DNA from: Flavobacterium psychroterrae
GTDB taxonomy: Bacteria; Bacteroidota; Bacteroidia; Flavobacteriales; Flavobacteriaceae
Length of the DNA stretch: 63,827 nt
Direction: 5' to 3'
Assembly (NCBI RefSeq): GCF_018380615.1
Contig: NZ_JAGYVZ010000022.1
Location: forward strand, 1-63,827
The translations under genes and the position numbers were made by a program. The notes under the pieces are model-generated. The model had not been told where the DNA came from, ran no database searches, and was given only the letters and a program-made list of their open reading frames with translations. This document shows positions 7,095 to 16,015 of the stretch, piece after piece (within the stretch, counting starts at the first letter, position 1; each line of letters opens with the position of its first letter).

Positions 7095-9320
7095 TTACAA
7101 AACCAATAATCCAAATTCACGTAAAGTATTGATTGGTTTTGAATACCAAAACAATTCAAAATCATCTAAATTCGCTTCAAAATCAGCTTTTACTTCCTGA
7201 AAAGTATAATTTTTAGCATTTGAAATCGTGATTTTGGTTAAAATATCCACTAGCCATTCACCTTCATTTTTACTGGTCTGAATGTTGAAACTTTCTTTTT
7301 TATCATGAAAAGTAAAAGCCATCATTTCCCATGAATTTCCTTTTTTAGATTTTGTAAAATGTTCCACAAAAGGCTTTCCTCCTAACCAAACTACTTTTGC
7401 ATTTGGTTTTGTATTGAAGTCATTTCCTTCTTCAAGCGCATTAAAAATAAAGTCAGGATCAATTTTTGTTTTCGGAATTTTAAAGTCGAACCAATCTTGT
7501 AACTCGTAATCAAAACAAATCCCGTGCATGAAATTAAAAAGCGATTTTTTTAATCCAAAGCTAAATTTATCGTGGTTGATTCCAGTTGAATCTGTATAAT
7601 CAATATCGTTATTGGCAAAAGTTCCAATTGCTTCAGTTTTTTTTGTAACTCCAAATTTCTCCGGATACAATCCAACCGGACTATGCGCCGTCATCGCAAA
7701 TTGATGCCAAAAACCAGATTGTAAAATTCCGGCTTCAAATAGCTGGCGTACCATTTCGAGACTATCAATCGTTTCCTGAATAGTTTGTGTTGGATATCCA
7801 TACATTAAATACGCATGAACCATGATTCCTGCTTCGGTAAAATTTCGGGTAACTTTGGCAACTTGTTCTACCGTTACTCCCTTATCGATTAATTTCAATA
7901 ATCGGTCCGAAGCCACTTCTAAGCCACCGGAAACGGCAATACAACCGGAAGCTTTTAATAAAAGACATAAATCTTTAGAAAAACTTTTCTCAAATCGAAT
8001 GTTTGTCCACCATGTAACCGCTAATTTTCGGCGTAAAATTTCCAAAGCCAGAGCACGCATCAAAGCTGGCGGCGCTGCTTCATCTACAAAATGAAAACCA
8101 TTTTGACCAGTTTGCAGCATCATATCTTCCATACGATCACACAATAAATTTGCCGCAACAGGTTCGTAAACCTTTATATAATCTAACGAAATATCACAAA
8201 AAGTACATTTTCCCCAATAACAACCGTGCGCCATGGTGAGTTTATTCCAGCGTCCGTCACTCCACATTCTGTGCATTGGATTTACAATTTCGATAACCGA
8301 AATGTATTTATCCAAAGACAAATCTGAATAATCCGGAGTTCCTACGTAAGCTTGTTTGTAATCGTGTTTTAAGGAATTGTTTTTGTAAACGACTTTTCCA
8401 TCTTCAAGTAAAAAAGTTCTTTTGTAACGCTTCTCGACTTCGCTCGAAGTGACAGTATTTGGATTTTCGAGATTGAAAATTAATTCTTCTATTGGAACTT
8501 CTCCGTCATCTAAAGTAATAAAATCGAAAAACTCAAAAACACGGGCATCAGAAAGTGAACGCAATTCAGTATTTGGAAAACCGCCACCCATTGAAATTTT
8601 AATTTCGGGATGATTTTGTCTGATCCATTGTGCGCAACGAAAAGCGCTATATAAATTCCCCGGAAAGGGAACTGAAATTAAAAAAAAAGTTGGTTGTATT
8701 GCTTCAATTTTAGTTTTTAAAATCGAAATTAAAATCGCGTCTATATAAGTCGGTTTTTGTTGCAAAGCTTCATATAACTCATCAAACGAATTGGCGCTTC
8801 TGCCCAAACGTTCGGCATATCGGCTAAAGCCAAAATTTTCATCGACACATTCTACAATATAATCGGATATATCTTCCAGATATAAAGTTGCTAAATGTTT
8901 CGCTTTATCCTGCGTTCCCATGGTTCCAAAAGCCCAATCGAGTTCTTCTAATTGAGCAAAACGAGACGCTTCCGGCAAAAAATCTTCCTGACAAATTTGT
9001 AATGCTAATGTTGGATTTTTTCCCTGCAAAAACTGAATAACTGCATCAATAGTTTTGATGTATTCGTCCTGTAAAGCAAAAATACGCTTTGAATTATCAG
9101 ATGTTTCAGAACCTGAAACTTCAAACTTTGAACTTGAAACTTCAAACAAATCAATCAAACCTTTTTTCGAAAACAACTCCAAAATCACATCAATACCTAA
9201 ATCAGCCTGAACTGATTCGATATTTTTGGTATTCAGAAAACCTTTTATATACGCCGTTGCCGGATACGGTGTATTCAGTTGCGTAAAAGGTGGCGTAACG
9301 ACAAAGAGTTTGGTTTTCAA
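7095..9320 (-). CDS. B12-binding-type radical SAM protein with repeat-derived inserts
   Basis: A 741-residue radical SAM protein. The N-terminal half (about 190-290) looks like the cobalamin-binding domain that often precedes the radical SAM core. The cluster cysteines are C367, C372 and C375 in GCYWGKCTFC, a CX4CX2C spacing rather than the classic CX3CX2C. Later motifs such as GGLEVASDRLL and YGYPTQT fit the TIM-barrel core. Residues 59-72 are two 7-residue copies (FEVSSSK, FEVSGSE) encoded by a 21-bp tandem repeat. Residues 290-298 (VTSSEVEKR) are encoded by a hairpin-forming repeat. Both look like in-frame acquisitions of intergenic repeat sequence. The reaction is unknown. Confidence 0.85.
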   Translation of the reverse strand: MKTKLFVVTPPFTQLNTPYPATAYIKGFLNTKNIESVQADLGIDVILELFSKKGLIDLFEVSSSKFEVSGSETSDNSKRIFALQDEYIKTIDAVIQFLQGKNPTLALQICQEDFLPEASRFAQLEELDWAFGTMGTQDKAKHLATLYLEDISDYIVECVDENFGFSRYAERLGRSANSFDELYEALQQKPTYIDAILISILKTKIEAIQPTFFLISVPFPGNLYSAFRCAQWIRQNHPEIKISMGGGFPNTELRSLSDARVFEFFDFITLDDGEVPIEELIFNLENPNTVTSSEVEKRYKRTFLLEDGKVVYKNNSLKHDYKQAYVGTPDYSDLSLDKYISVIEIVNPMHRMWSDGRWNKLTMAHGCYWGKCTFCDISLDYIKVYEPVAANLLCDRMEDMMLQTGQNGFHFVDEAAPPALMRALALEILRRKLAVTWWTNIRFEKSFSKDLCLLLKASGCIAVSGGLEVASDRLLKLIDKGVTVEQVAKVTRNFTEAGIMVHAYLMYGYPTQTIQETIDSLEMVRQLFEAGILQSGFWHQFAMTAHSPVGLYPEKFGVTKKTEAIGTFANNDIDYTDSTGINHDKFSFGLKKSLFNFMHGICFDYELQDWFDFKIPKTKIDPDFIFNALEEGNDFNTKPNAKVVWLGGKPFVEHFTKSKKGNSWEMMAFTFHDKKESFNIQTSKNEGEWLVDILTKITISNAKNYTFQEVKADFEANLDDFELFWYSKPINTLREFGLLVL
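8430..8455. repeat. Hairpin repeat inside the radical SAM gene
   Basis: GCTTCTCGACTTCGCTCGAA and the following GTGAC form a compact hairpin (ACTTCG/CGAAGT, 8437-8450). From general familiarity, words of this type (TTCTCGACTTCGCTCGAAGTG) recur between genes in flavobacterial genomes. Here it is read in frame as VTSSEVEKR. Confidence 0.55.
9109..9150. repeat. In-frame 21-bp tandem duplication
   Basis: Two copies, GAACCTGAAACTTCAAACTT+T (9109-9129) and GAACTTGAAACTTCAAACAA+A (9130-9150), lie inside the radical SAM gene. The words match those of the intergenic palindrome at 27288-27352. Confidence 0.7.
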
Positions 9321-9397
9321 AAGAAAATTATTTTTTGCAAAAATACGGGATATTTAGGGACTTTTTATGAAAAGATTTTCGGTTAATTCTAAACAAC

Positions 9398-9428
9398 AAA
9401 ACCTTTTGAAAAATATCCAAAAGGTTTT
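9398..9428 (-). terminator. Terminator after the MHS transporter gene
   Basis: AAAACCTTTT at 9398-9407 pairs with AAAAGGTTTT at 9419-9428. It follows the minus-strand gene that ends at 9451. Confidence 0.65.
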
Positions 9429-9450
9429 AATATTATAAAAATCAATTATT

Positions 9451-10728
9451 TTAAAACTGATGCACCTTTTTAGAAATCACTAAAAATGAAACTAAAGAAA
9501 TAAAAGCAGCAGTTGTTAAATAAAAGCCTACATAATTTAATCCGTAAGTGCTAGCCAGCCAAATTGCAATCATTGGCGCAAAAGCAGCGCCTAAAATACC
9601 CGCCATATTAAAAGTTAGTGAAGCACCGGAATAACGAACTTGGGTAGGAAATAATTCTGATAAAAAAGTTCCCAAAGGTCCATAGGTAAATCCCATTAAT
9701 GACATTCCGATACACACAAAAGCCGTTACCATAACAGGATTTCCTGAATTTAAGAAGTAAGAAAAGAAAAATCCAAAGACAGCAATTGCTGCTGTCGTGA
9801 TAATTAATATTTTACGGCGACCAATTTTATCGGCAACCAAAGCCGAAACAGGAATAAAGATGGCAAAAAACAAAACTGAAAACAATTGGATCAATAAAGC
9901 ATCTCTTTTTGTAAAACCTAAGTCAGAAGTTGCCCAACTTAAGGTAAAAACAGTCATTAAATAAAAAACTAAGAAGGTTGTAATGGCAGAAAAAGTTCCA
10001 AAAATCAATTGGTTTTTATATGATTTAATCAACGTAAAAAACGGAATTTTGACTTCCTTTTGTTCCAATTTAGAATTTTCAAAAGCAGGAGTTTCGCTAA
10101 TTTTCAATCGAATATAAAATCCAACGATTACTAAAAGAGAACTTGCAATAAATGGAATCCTCCATCCATAATCCATAAAAGCCTCACCACTCATCGTATC
10201 GGTCAAAATTAAAAAAGTTCCTCCGGAAAGTAACAATCCAATAGGAGCTCCTAATTGCGGAAACATTCCGTACCATGCACGTTTATGCGGCGGTGCATTT
10301 TCGATCGCTAATAAAACAGCGCCACCCCATTCGCCTCCTAATCCAACTCCCTGACCAAACCTGCATAACATTAACAAAATTGGCGCAGCGATTCCTATAC
10401 TTGCATAACCCGGTAAAAAACCAATTGCAATTGTCGACAATCCCATTGTTAATAATGCGACTACTAAAGTTACTTTACGACCTATTTTATCTCCATAATG
10501 CCCAAAAACAGCTGATCCTAAAGGTCTGGATAAAAAAGCAATCGAAAAAGTCGCTAAAGATTCCAAAGTTGAATTTGTGCTGCTCGTTCCCGGAAAAAAT
10601 AATTGCGGAAAGACCAATACCGCAGCATTGGCATAAATATAGAAATCAAAAAATTCAATTGTAGTACCAATCAAGGAACCAAAAAGAACATGTCGCAAGG
10701 AATTCTCCTTATTAAAATTATTTTTCAT
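9451..10728 (-). CDS. MHS-family MFS transporter
   Basis: A 425-residue integral membrane transporter with 12 predicted helices. The N-terminal motif (IEFFDFYIYANAAVLVFPQL), the loop GHYGDKIGRK between helices 2 and 3 and GQGVGLGGEWGGAVLLAIEN are typical of the metabolite:proton symporter branch (ProP, KgtP and ShiA relatives). It probably imports a small organic acid or osmolyte with protons across the inner membrane. The exact substrate is not predictable. It is divergent from bshC across an AT-rich spacer of about 270 bp that contains two copies of a TAAATTTTTAAAAAC word but no clear promoter. Confidence 0.88.
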   Translation of the reverse strand: MKNNFNKENSLRHVLFGSLIGTTIEFFDFYIYANAAVLVFPQLFFPGTSSTNSTLESLATFSIAFLSRPLGSAVFGHYGDKIGRKVTLVVALLTMGLSTIAIGFLPGYASIGIAAPILLMLCRFGQGVGLGGEWGGAVLLAIENAPPHKRAWYGMFPQLGAPIGLLLSGGTFLILTDTMSGEAFMDYGWRIPFIASSLLVIVGFYIRLKISETPAFENSKLEQKEVKIPFFTLIKSYKNQLIFGTFSAITTFLVFYLMTVFTLSWATSDLGFTKRDALLIQLFSVLFFAIFIPVSALVADKIGRRKILIITTAAIAVFGFFFSYFLNSGNPVMVTAFVCIGMSLMGFTYGPLGTFLSELFPTQVRYSGASLTFNMAGILGAAFAPMIAIWLASTYGLNYVGFYLTTAAFISLVSFLVISKKVHQF

Positions 10729-10995
10729 ATAAATAGATATACTTTTTTTTCTTGTAAAAATATAATTTCATTATTAATAATTCACGTTTAGACTCATAAC
10801 TTTCAGAACAATCATTCTTTTTAACAAATTACACGAACTTTAAATTTTTAAAAACAATTAAAACTAAATTTTTAAAAACCTGATTACAAGATTTTTAATA
10901 TTAAAATAAAAAATCAAATCATAAGCAATCGTTAAAAGCGTTTTTAACTGCATATTTTCATTAAATTTACAGCTGTCAAAAATAAATTTAAAATT

Positions 10996-12585
10996 ATGCC
11001 AACCGACTGTATCAGCTATCAAACTTCAGGATATTTTTCTAAGTTAATGCAAGATTATTTAGATCAAAAATCAGAATTAAAACCGCTGTACAATCATTTT
11101 CCAACCTTGGAAAACTTTGAAAAACAAATCATTGAAAAACAGGCAAACTTTGATAATGCAAACCGAATTCCTTTGGTTGAAAGCTTGAAAAAGCAATACC
11201 AACATATCGAGATTTCAGATGCTACAAATCAAAATATCGAGCTTTTAGCCCTTTCAAACACTTTTACAATTACAACAGGACATCAATTAAATTTATTTAG
11301 TGGTCCATTATATTTTCTATACAAAATCATTTCGACGATTAATCTGACTAAAGAATTAAAGTTAAAATACCCCACAAATAATTTTGTTCCCATTTATTGG
11401 ATGGCGACGGAAGATCATGATTTTGAAGAGATTAATTATTTCAATTTCAAAGGAAAAAAATTCAGATGGAATAAAGAAAGTACCGGTCCTGTTGGAAGAC
11501 TTTCAACAGAAGGATTAGCTGAATTCCTTGAAATATATTCGTTAGAATTAGGATCAAGCACAAATGCTAATGTCATTAAAAAATTATTTGAAGATGCTTA
11601 TCTAAATCATAAAAACTTAGCCGATGCGACCCGCTTTTTAGCCAATAGTTTATTTGCTCAATATGGTTTAGTGATTTTAGATGCTGATGATGCAAATTTA
11701 AAACGTGCATTTATTCCTTATATCAAAGAAGAATTATTAGAACAAACTTCATTCAAAGCTGTTCAGGAAACGATAGAACAATTAAAAGATTATTCGGTTC
11801 AGGTAAATCCGCGTGAAATTAATTTATTTTATATCGAAGATGATTTACGCGAACGAATTATTTTCGATAATGATAAATACGAGGTTAATAATACCAAAAT
11901 GTCATTTTCTAAAGAAGAAATTCTAAGTTTATTAGAACGTAATCCGGAGAAATTCAGTCCAAATGTGATTATGCGTCCGCTGTATCAGGAAATTATTTTA
12001 CCAAATTTGTGCTACATTGGCGGAGGCGGAGAAATTGCTTATTGGCTGGAATTAAAATCATTTTTTGAAGCTGTGAATATTACTTTTCCGATGCTTTTGG
12101 TTCGTAATTCGGTACTTTTAGCAACTGAAAAACAAGGCAAAAAAGCGGATAAACTAAATCTTAAATGGGAAGATCTTTTCACTAAACCAGCTGATTTAGT
12201 AAATGTTATTACACGAAAATTATCTGCTTTCCCAATTGATTTTACACCTCAAAAAGAAATTTTAGAAAAACAATTTGAATATCTTTACGAATTAGCACAG
12301 CAAACTGACAAATCATTTACCGGAGCCGTAAAAGCACAGGAAGTGAAACAAAAGAAAGGCTTGGACAATCTGGAAAAAAGATTATTGAAAGCACAAAAAC
12401 GAAAATTAGATTCTGAATTACAACGTGTTACTGATTTACAATTTGAGTTGTTTCCCAATCAAAGTTTACAGGAACGTCAAACTAATTTTTCAGAATTTTA
12501 TCTTGAAAAAGGCGAACAGTTAATTCCGCTTTTAATTCAAAAACTAAAACCATTAGAAAATAACTTTAACATCATAACAATATAA
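10996..12585 (+). CDS. bshC: Bacillithiol biosynthesis cysteine-adding enzyme BshC
   Basis: A 529-residue protein of the BshC family, which adds cysteine to glucosaminyl-malate in the last step of bacillithiol synthesis. Recognised features are TITTGHQLNLFSGPLYFLYK near residues 93-112, the segment FVPIYWMATEDHDFEEI with its conserved acidic/His residues, and a long C-terminal coiled-coil region (about 440-500). Length is normal for the family. bshA and bshB are not in the window, as is usual in flavobacteria where the genes are scattered. Its presence implies a bacillithiol-based thiol pool. It stands alone between a divergent transporter gene and a palindrome. Confidence 0.93.
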   Translation: MPTDCISYQTSGYFSKLMQDYLDQKSELKPLYNHFPTLENFEKQIIEKQANFDNANRIPLVESLKKQYQHIEISDATNQNIELLALSNTFTITTGHQLNLFSGPLYFLYKIISTINLTKELKLKYPTNNFVPIYWMATEDHDFEEINYFNFKGKKFRWNKESTGPVGRLSTEGLAEFLEIYSLELGSSTNANVIKKLFEDAYLNHKNLADATRFLANSLFAQYGLVILDADDANLKRAFIPYIKEELLEQTSFKAVQETIEQLKDYSVQVNPREINLFYIEDDLRERIIFDNDKYEVNNTKMSFSKEEILSLLERNPEKFSPNVIMRPLYQEIILPNLCYIGGGGEIAYWLELKSFFEAVNITFPMLLVRNSVLLATEKQGKKADKLNLKWEDLFTKPADLVNVITRKLSAFPIDFTPQKEILEKQFEYLYELAQQTDKSFTGAVKAQEVKQKKGLDNLEKRLLKAQKRKLDSELQRVTDLQFELFPNQSLQERQTNFSEFYLEKGEQLIPLLIQKLKPLENNFNIITI

Positions 12586-12590
12586 AAAGC

Positions 12591-12670
12591 TTGCCACGAA
12601 TTGAACGAATTTATACGAATCTTAATTCTCATAAATAAAAATTAGCGGAAATTCGTGCAATTCGTGGCAA
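12591..12670. repeat. Intergenic palindrome, CACGAATT words
   Basis: TTGCCACGAATTGAACGAAT begins the left arm at 12591. The right arm ends at 12670 with ATTCGTGCAATTCGTGGCAA. The arms are complementary for about 22 bp apart from single changes. It lies between two plus-strand genes. Confidence 0.75.
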
Positions 12671-12798
12671 AAAAAAATCCGTTTAACGGTAAAATAAAGT
12701 AATAATCCTCAGAAACAAATAACCACCTCTTCTGAATTATTGCCTCTCTAAACCAAATAGTAACTTTTAAAACAAAAATTAACCTATTTACCAAAATT

Positions 12799-14070
12799 AT
12801 GACCAGAGAGCGCTTGATTTCGTTGGATGTCTTTAGAGGACTCACTATTTTATTGATGACTATTGTAAACAATCCCGGAGATTGGGGCAACGTTTACCCG
12901 CCTTTATTACACGCCGAATGGCATGGCTGCACACTAACCGATTTAGTTTTTCCGTTTTTTATCTTTATCATGGGAGTCGCTGTTCCTTTAGCAATGCCGG
13001 AAAAAATCTACGACACAAGCACTTTTAATAAAATTCTGGTTCGGTCCTTACGAATGCTGTGTTTAGGAATATTTTTTAATTATTTCGGTAAAATACAATT
13101 ATTTGGACTTGACGGAGTTCCGCTTCTTATTGGCAGATTAATTATTACCATTGCCGTTGGTTATGCTTTAATGGGCAGTTTCAGTTCAAAAGTCAAAAAT
13201 ATACTGGCATTTTCAATTTTGATTATCTATCTGTTTTTAGCTTATAGCGGCATTGAATCTTATCAAGATGTACGTTTGCCTGGAGTTCTGCAACGCATTG
13301 CAATTGTTTATTTTGTAGTTTCGCTTCTGTACCTCAAAACATCTCAAAAAACACAAATTATAACTGGTATCGTTTTACTGGTAGGATATTGGGCAATCAT
13401 GACTTTGATTCCAGTTCCGGGAATTGGAGAAGCAAATCTCGAAAAGGGAACAAATTTAGCCGCTTGGGTTGACAGTATTTTTCTTAAAGGACATATGTAT
13501 CGCGGAACAGTTACCTGGGATCCGGAAGGAATTCTAAGTACTATTCCATCAATCGTAAATGGAATTATTGGTCTATTAATAGGTCAAATATTGCAACGGG
13601 AAATAACAAAAACTCAAAAAGCAACCAAAATTGCAATTGCTGGCATAGCACTAATAATTGCAGGTTTATTGTGGAACATCGTTTTCCCAATCAACAAATC
13701 AATCTGGACAAGCAGTTATGTTTTATACACAACAGGATTAGCCGCAACATTTTTGGCACTATTGTATTATATAATTGACATCGCCGATTATAAAAAAGTT
13801 TTCAAACCATTTTTAATATGGGGCGTAAACCCAATGATTGTATTTTTTACTTCGCAGATAATTCCGCAGGCATTGGTCATGATACAATTTAAAAATCCGC
13901 ATAATCCTGAAGAACAAATTAATCTTTTAACTTATTTATATACTTTCGGTATTGCACCATTTTTCAGTAATCCCATGGCAGCTTCTTTAGCAGGGGCATT
14001 AGTTTATGTTGGAATCTGGACATTTATTTTATGGATATTCTACAAAAATAAATTGATTTTCAAAGTTTAG
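12799..14070 (+). CDS. DUF5009/HGSNAT-like membrane acyltransferase
   Basis: A 423-residue protein with about 10-11 membrane helices. The start RLISLDVFRGLTILLMTIVN and the following HAEWHGCTLTDLVFPFFIF match the family related to heparan-alpha-glucosaminide N-acetyltransferase (DUF5009). In that enzyme a membrane His transfers acetyl from cytosolic acetyl-CoA to an external glucosamine. The His in AEWHGC is a candidate for this role. It could modify a cell-envelope or imported sugar, but the substrate is unknown. A paralogue is at 27364-28557. No operon partner is evident. Confidence 0.82.
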   Translation: MTRERLISLDVFRGLTILLMTIVNNPGDWGNVYPPLLHAEWHGCTLTDLVFPFFIFIMGVAVPLAMPEKIYDTSTFNKILVRSLRMLCLGIFFNYFGKIQLFGLDGVPLLIGRLIITIAVGYALMGSFSSKVKNILAFSILIIYLFLAYSGIESYQDVRLPGVLQRIAIVYFVVSLLYLKTSQKTQIITGIVLLVGYWAIMTLIPVPGIGEANLEKGTNLAAWVDSIFLKGHMYRGTVTWDPEGILSTIPSIVNGIIGLLIGQILQREITKTQKATKIAIAGIALIIAGLLWNIVFPINKSIWTSSYVLYTTGLAATFLALLYYIIDIADYKKVFKPFLIWGVNPMIVFFTSQIIPQALVMIQFKNPHNPEEQINLLTYLYTFGIAPFFSNPMAASLAGALVYVGIWTFILWIFYKNKLIFKV

Positions 14071-14096
14071 AAGTTTTTACCATAATGTAATATTCT

Positions 14097-14210
14097 ACCA
14101 TATAAGTAATATAAGATGTTATAAGTAAAAGGACGCAATTTGTGCGTCCTTTTACTTATAATTTAAACCTATAAAACTTTTTCTAAATGAACTTATATAA
14201 CTTATATGGT
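14097..14210. repeat. Nested palindrome with TATAAGT words
   Basis: The outer arms are ACCATATAAGTAATATAAG at 14097-14115 and CTTATATAACTTATATGGT at 14192-14210 (18 of 19 complementary). The inner hairpin is at 14120-14160. Confidence 0.75.
14120..14160. terminator. Bidirectional-looking hairpin terminator
   Basis: A perfect 18-bp stem pairs TATAAGTAAAAGGACGCA at 14120-14137 with TGCGTCCTTTTACTTATA at 14143-14160. It follows the gene ending at 14070. Confidence 0.7.
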
Positions 14211-14296
14211 GAAATAATTTTTTACTTTCTTCGCTAAAACATCAATCTACATCGTTTTAATTACGAATTAATTAAAATCAATTCATAAAAAATGTA

Positions 14297-14304
14297 TACT
14301 TTTG
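14297..14304 (+). promoter_or_regulatory. -7 promoter box of ndk
   Basis: TACTTTTG matches the Bacteroidota -7 consensus TAnnTTTG, 25 bp upstream of the ndk start. A clear -33 TTG is not obvious. Confidence 0.6.
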
Positions 14305-14329
14305 CACAAAATTAAAAATAAGCAATAAA

Positions 14330-14749
14330 ATGGCAACAAATAGAACGTTTACAATGATTAAGCCAGATGCAGTTCAAAACGGACACATCGGAAATATCTT
14401 AGCAATGATTACTAATGGAGGATTCAAAATCGTTTCATTAAAATTAACTCAATTAACTGTAGCTGATGCTAAAGCATTTTACGCAGTTCACGCAGAAAGA
14501 CCTTTCTACGGAGAATTAGTTGAATTCATGTCTCGTGGACCAATTGTTGCTGCAATTTTAGAAAAAGACAACGCAGTAGAAGATTTCAGAACTTTAATTG
14601 GAGCTACAAACCCAGCTGAAGCAGCTGAAGGAACTATTCGTAAAGCATATGCAACTTCTATTGGAGAAAATGCAGTTCACGGTTCTGATAGCGACGAAAA
14701 TGCAGCTATTGAAGGTGCATTTCATTTTGCTGGAAGAGAGCAGTTCTAA
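14330..14749 (+). CDS. ndk: Nucleoside diphosphate kinase
   Basis: A 139-residue enzyme that transfers the terminal phosphate between nucleoside triphosphates and diphosphates through a phospho-His. It opens with the family segment TFTMIKPDAVQNGHIGNIL. The active-site His lies in ENAVHGSDSDENA near residue 118. Length and all core motifs are normal. A -7 box precedes it, and a bidirectional terminator nested in a repeat palindrome follows it, so it is monocistronic. Codons are GC-richer and more regular than its neighbours, as expected of a highly expressed gene. Confidence 0.97.
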   Translation: MATNRTFTMIKPDAVQNGHIGNILAMITNGGFKIVSLKLTQLTVADAKAFYAVHAERPFYGELVEFMSRGPIVAAILEKDNAVEDFRTLIGATNPAEAAEGTIRKAYATSIGENAVHGSDSDENAAIEGAFHFAGREQF

Positions 14750-14753
14750 TATT

Positions 14754-14878
14754 AGTTTACAGTCTCAGTGGCAGTTTTCAGTCACAGAAACTCATAAAAA
14801 ATCCTGTTTGTTACACAAACAGGATTTTTTTTATTTCTAAAATTAAGACTGAAAACTGCCACTGAAAACCGTGACTAA
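14754..14878. repeat. Intergenic palindrome, CAGT/GACTGAAAACTG words
   Basis: The left arm (14754-14788) reads CAGTCTCAGTGGCAGTTTTC followed by AGTCAC. The right arm (14846-14878) reads GACTGAAAACTGCCACTGAA followed by AACCGTGAC. The arms are complementary and enclose the terminator at 14796-14832. It separates ndk from the convergent DUF721 gene. Confidence 0.8.
14796..14832. terminator. Bidirectional terminator between ndk and DUF721
   Basis: ATCCTGTTTG at 14801-14810 pairs with CAAACAGGAT at 14816-14825. It is flanked by an A run on the left and a T run on the right, so it can work for both convergent genes. Confidence 0.85.
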
Positions 14879-14879
14879 A

Positions 14880-15176
14880 TTAGCGCAGCACCACATCAGT
14901 CACCACTTCACGTCGTAATTCCTCATTAATCATTTTAACAATTTTGGACTTTCCGTGACTTAATTCCTCTCTTAAAACTGCCGATGTCAATTCCACATAC
15001 AAGGTACTTCCTTTTAATACAACATTTTTAGTATACGTATTCACACCATTTCCCATCAATTGTCTCCATGCATCTTTTACATCAATTTGATCCATTCCGG
15101 CACCCAATTTATTCACCTGAATAATCTGTTGCAAAACAGCCCCAATCGTACTTTGATTATTTAGTCTTTTTGCCAT
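14880..15176 (-). CDS. DUF721 (DciA-like) protein
   Basis: A 98-residue protein of the DUF721 family, which includes the helicase-loading factor DciA in many bacteria that lack DnaC. Family features are the N-terminal helix (STIGAVLQQIIQV), a WRQLMGNGVNTYTKNVVLKG segment and the ending VDVVLR-like strand (here VVTDVVLR). A role at the replicative helicase is known for the family but is not proven for this short form. It overlaps the upstream lipoprotein gene by 20 bp, so the two are one operon. Confidence 0.85.
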   Translation of the reverse strand: MAKRLNNQSTIGAVLQQIIQVNKLGAGMDQIDVKDAWRQLMGNGVNTYTKNVVLKGSTLYVELTSAVLREELSHGKSKIVKMINEELRREVVTDVVLR

Positions 15177-15597
15177 CTTCTAATAAATTTATTGGTCCTG
15201 CTTTTTTATAATGATATTCTTTATTCTCCTGATTTTTCACCACCAGTTTTTCATCCGAAATTGAAATCAATTCCTCACTCCATTTCGCATAATCTGTTTT
15301 ATAATCCAGAAAAGCATGATTATCTTTAAACCTAACTGAAACATTTTCAAAAGAATCACTTGTCAAAAAAGTTCCGTCAAATTGAGGCATTACTTTCTTT
15401 CGAATTCCTTTATTATTTTTAATATCAAAATAATCAAAACTCTCATTCATTCCGTAATCCTTGTCTTCACCTTTATCAAAAACTACTTTTTCAATCTCCC
15501 AGTAGCCGTTTAATTTTGCAATATCTGCCGGTTTAATTTCCTGTTTACAACTCACAAAAAAGAGCGATAAAACCAAAATTATAAAAGTGTTTTTCAT
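15157..15597 (-). CDS. Lipocalin-like small lipoprotein
   Basis: A 146-residue predicted lipoprotein. The signal peptide ends in the lipobox LFFVSC with Cys17. The body starts with LNGYWEIEKVVFDKG, the pattern of lipocalin-like domains that are common in Bacteroidota lipoproteins. It is probably a beta-rich periplasmic or outer-membrane-anchored protein of unknown ligand. Its 3' end overlaps the DUF721 gene by 20 bp, so the two are co-transcribed. Upstream lies a copy of the dispersed structured element. Confidence 0.75.
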   Translation of the reverse strand: MKNTFIILVLSLFFVSCKQEIKPADIAKLNGYWEIEKVVFDKGEDKDYGMNESFDYFDIKNNKGIRKKVMPQFDGTFLTSDSFENVSVRFKDNHAFLDYKTDYAKWSEELISISDEKLVVKNQENKEYHYKKAGPINLLEDGKKTK

Positions 15598-15644
15598 AAG
15601 TCTATTTATTAAAATTCAATAATTGTCACTGAAGTCAAAAAATT

Positions 15645-15730
15645 AGGAGCTGATTCCTGCTGTCCGCTGTATCTTTTCCTTGCTAAAGAAGCAAGAAAAA
15701 GGATGCCGCTCCCATCAGGGCTAGAACTCC
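15645..15730 (-). repeat. Dispersed structured element, copy A
   Basis: Read on the minus strand it begins TAGCCCTGATGGGAGCGGCA followed by TCCTTTTTCTTGC. It has a stem CTTGCT/AGCAAG and ends AGCGGACAGCAGGAATCAGC followed by TCCT. It shares both ends with the copies at 17934, 46292 and 47667. It lies in the otherwise empty stretch 15598-16015. Confidence 0.75.
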
Positions 15731-16015
15731 AGTTTTCAAAAGCATATTTTGTAGTGCAAAGTTAACCTTATAAACTTCAAAAGAAATTTTTATCTTTCTA
15801 TTTATTTTGTATAAGAACCAGAGAGAGACATTTCCTTTTTACGAATTACTAAAAACTAAAACACAAAACATGTAAAACCTTATTCTGGTAAAATTATGTC
15901 CGATAGGAGCAATTTAACTCTTTTATATGAAAGACTTTTACGCGAAAATCTCATTTTAATATTTCTGCTTTTTTCAATCTCAATAAACATTTCTAAAAAA
16001 GAAAACCAACAAAAA

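Noticed and set aside
10275..10664. 129-codon plus-strand frame inside the MHS transporter gene
   Set aside because: It lies fully within a convincing transporter gene on the other strand, and its translation has no recognisable features.
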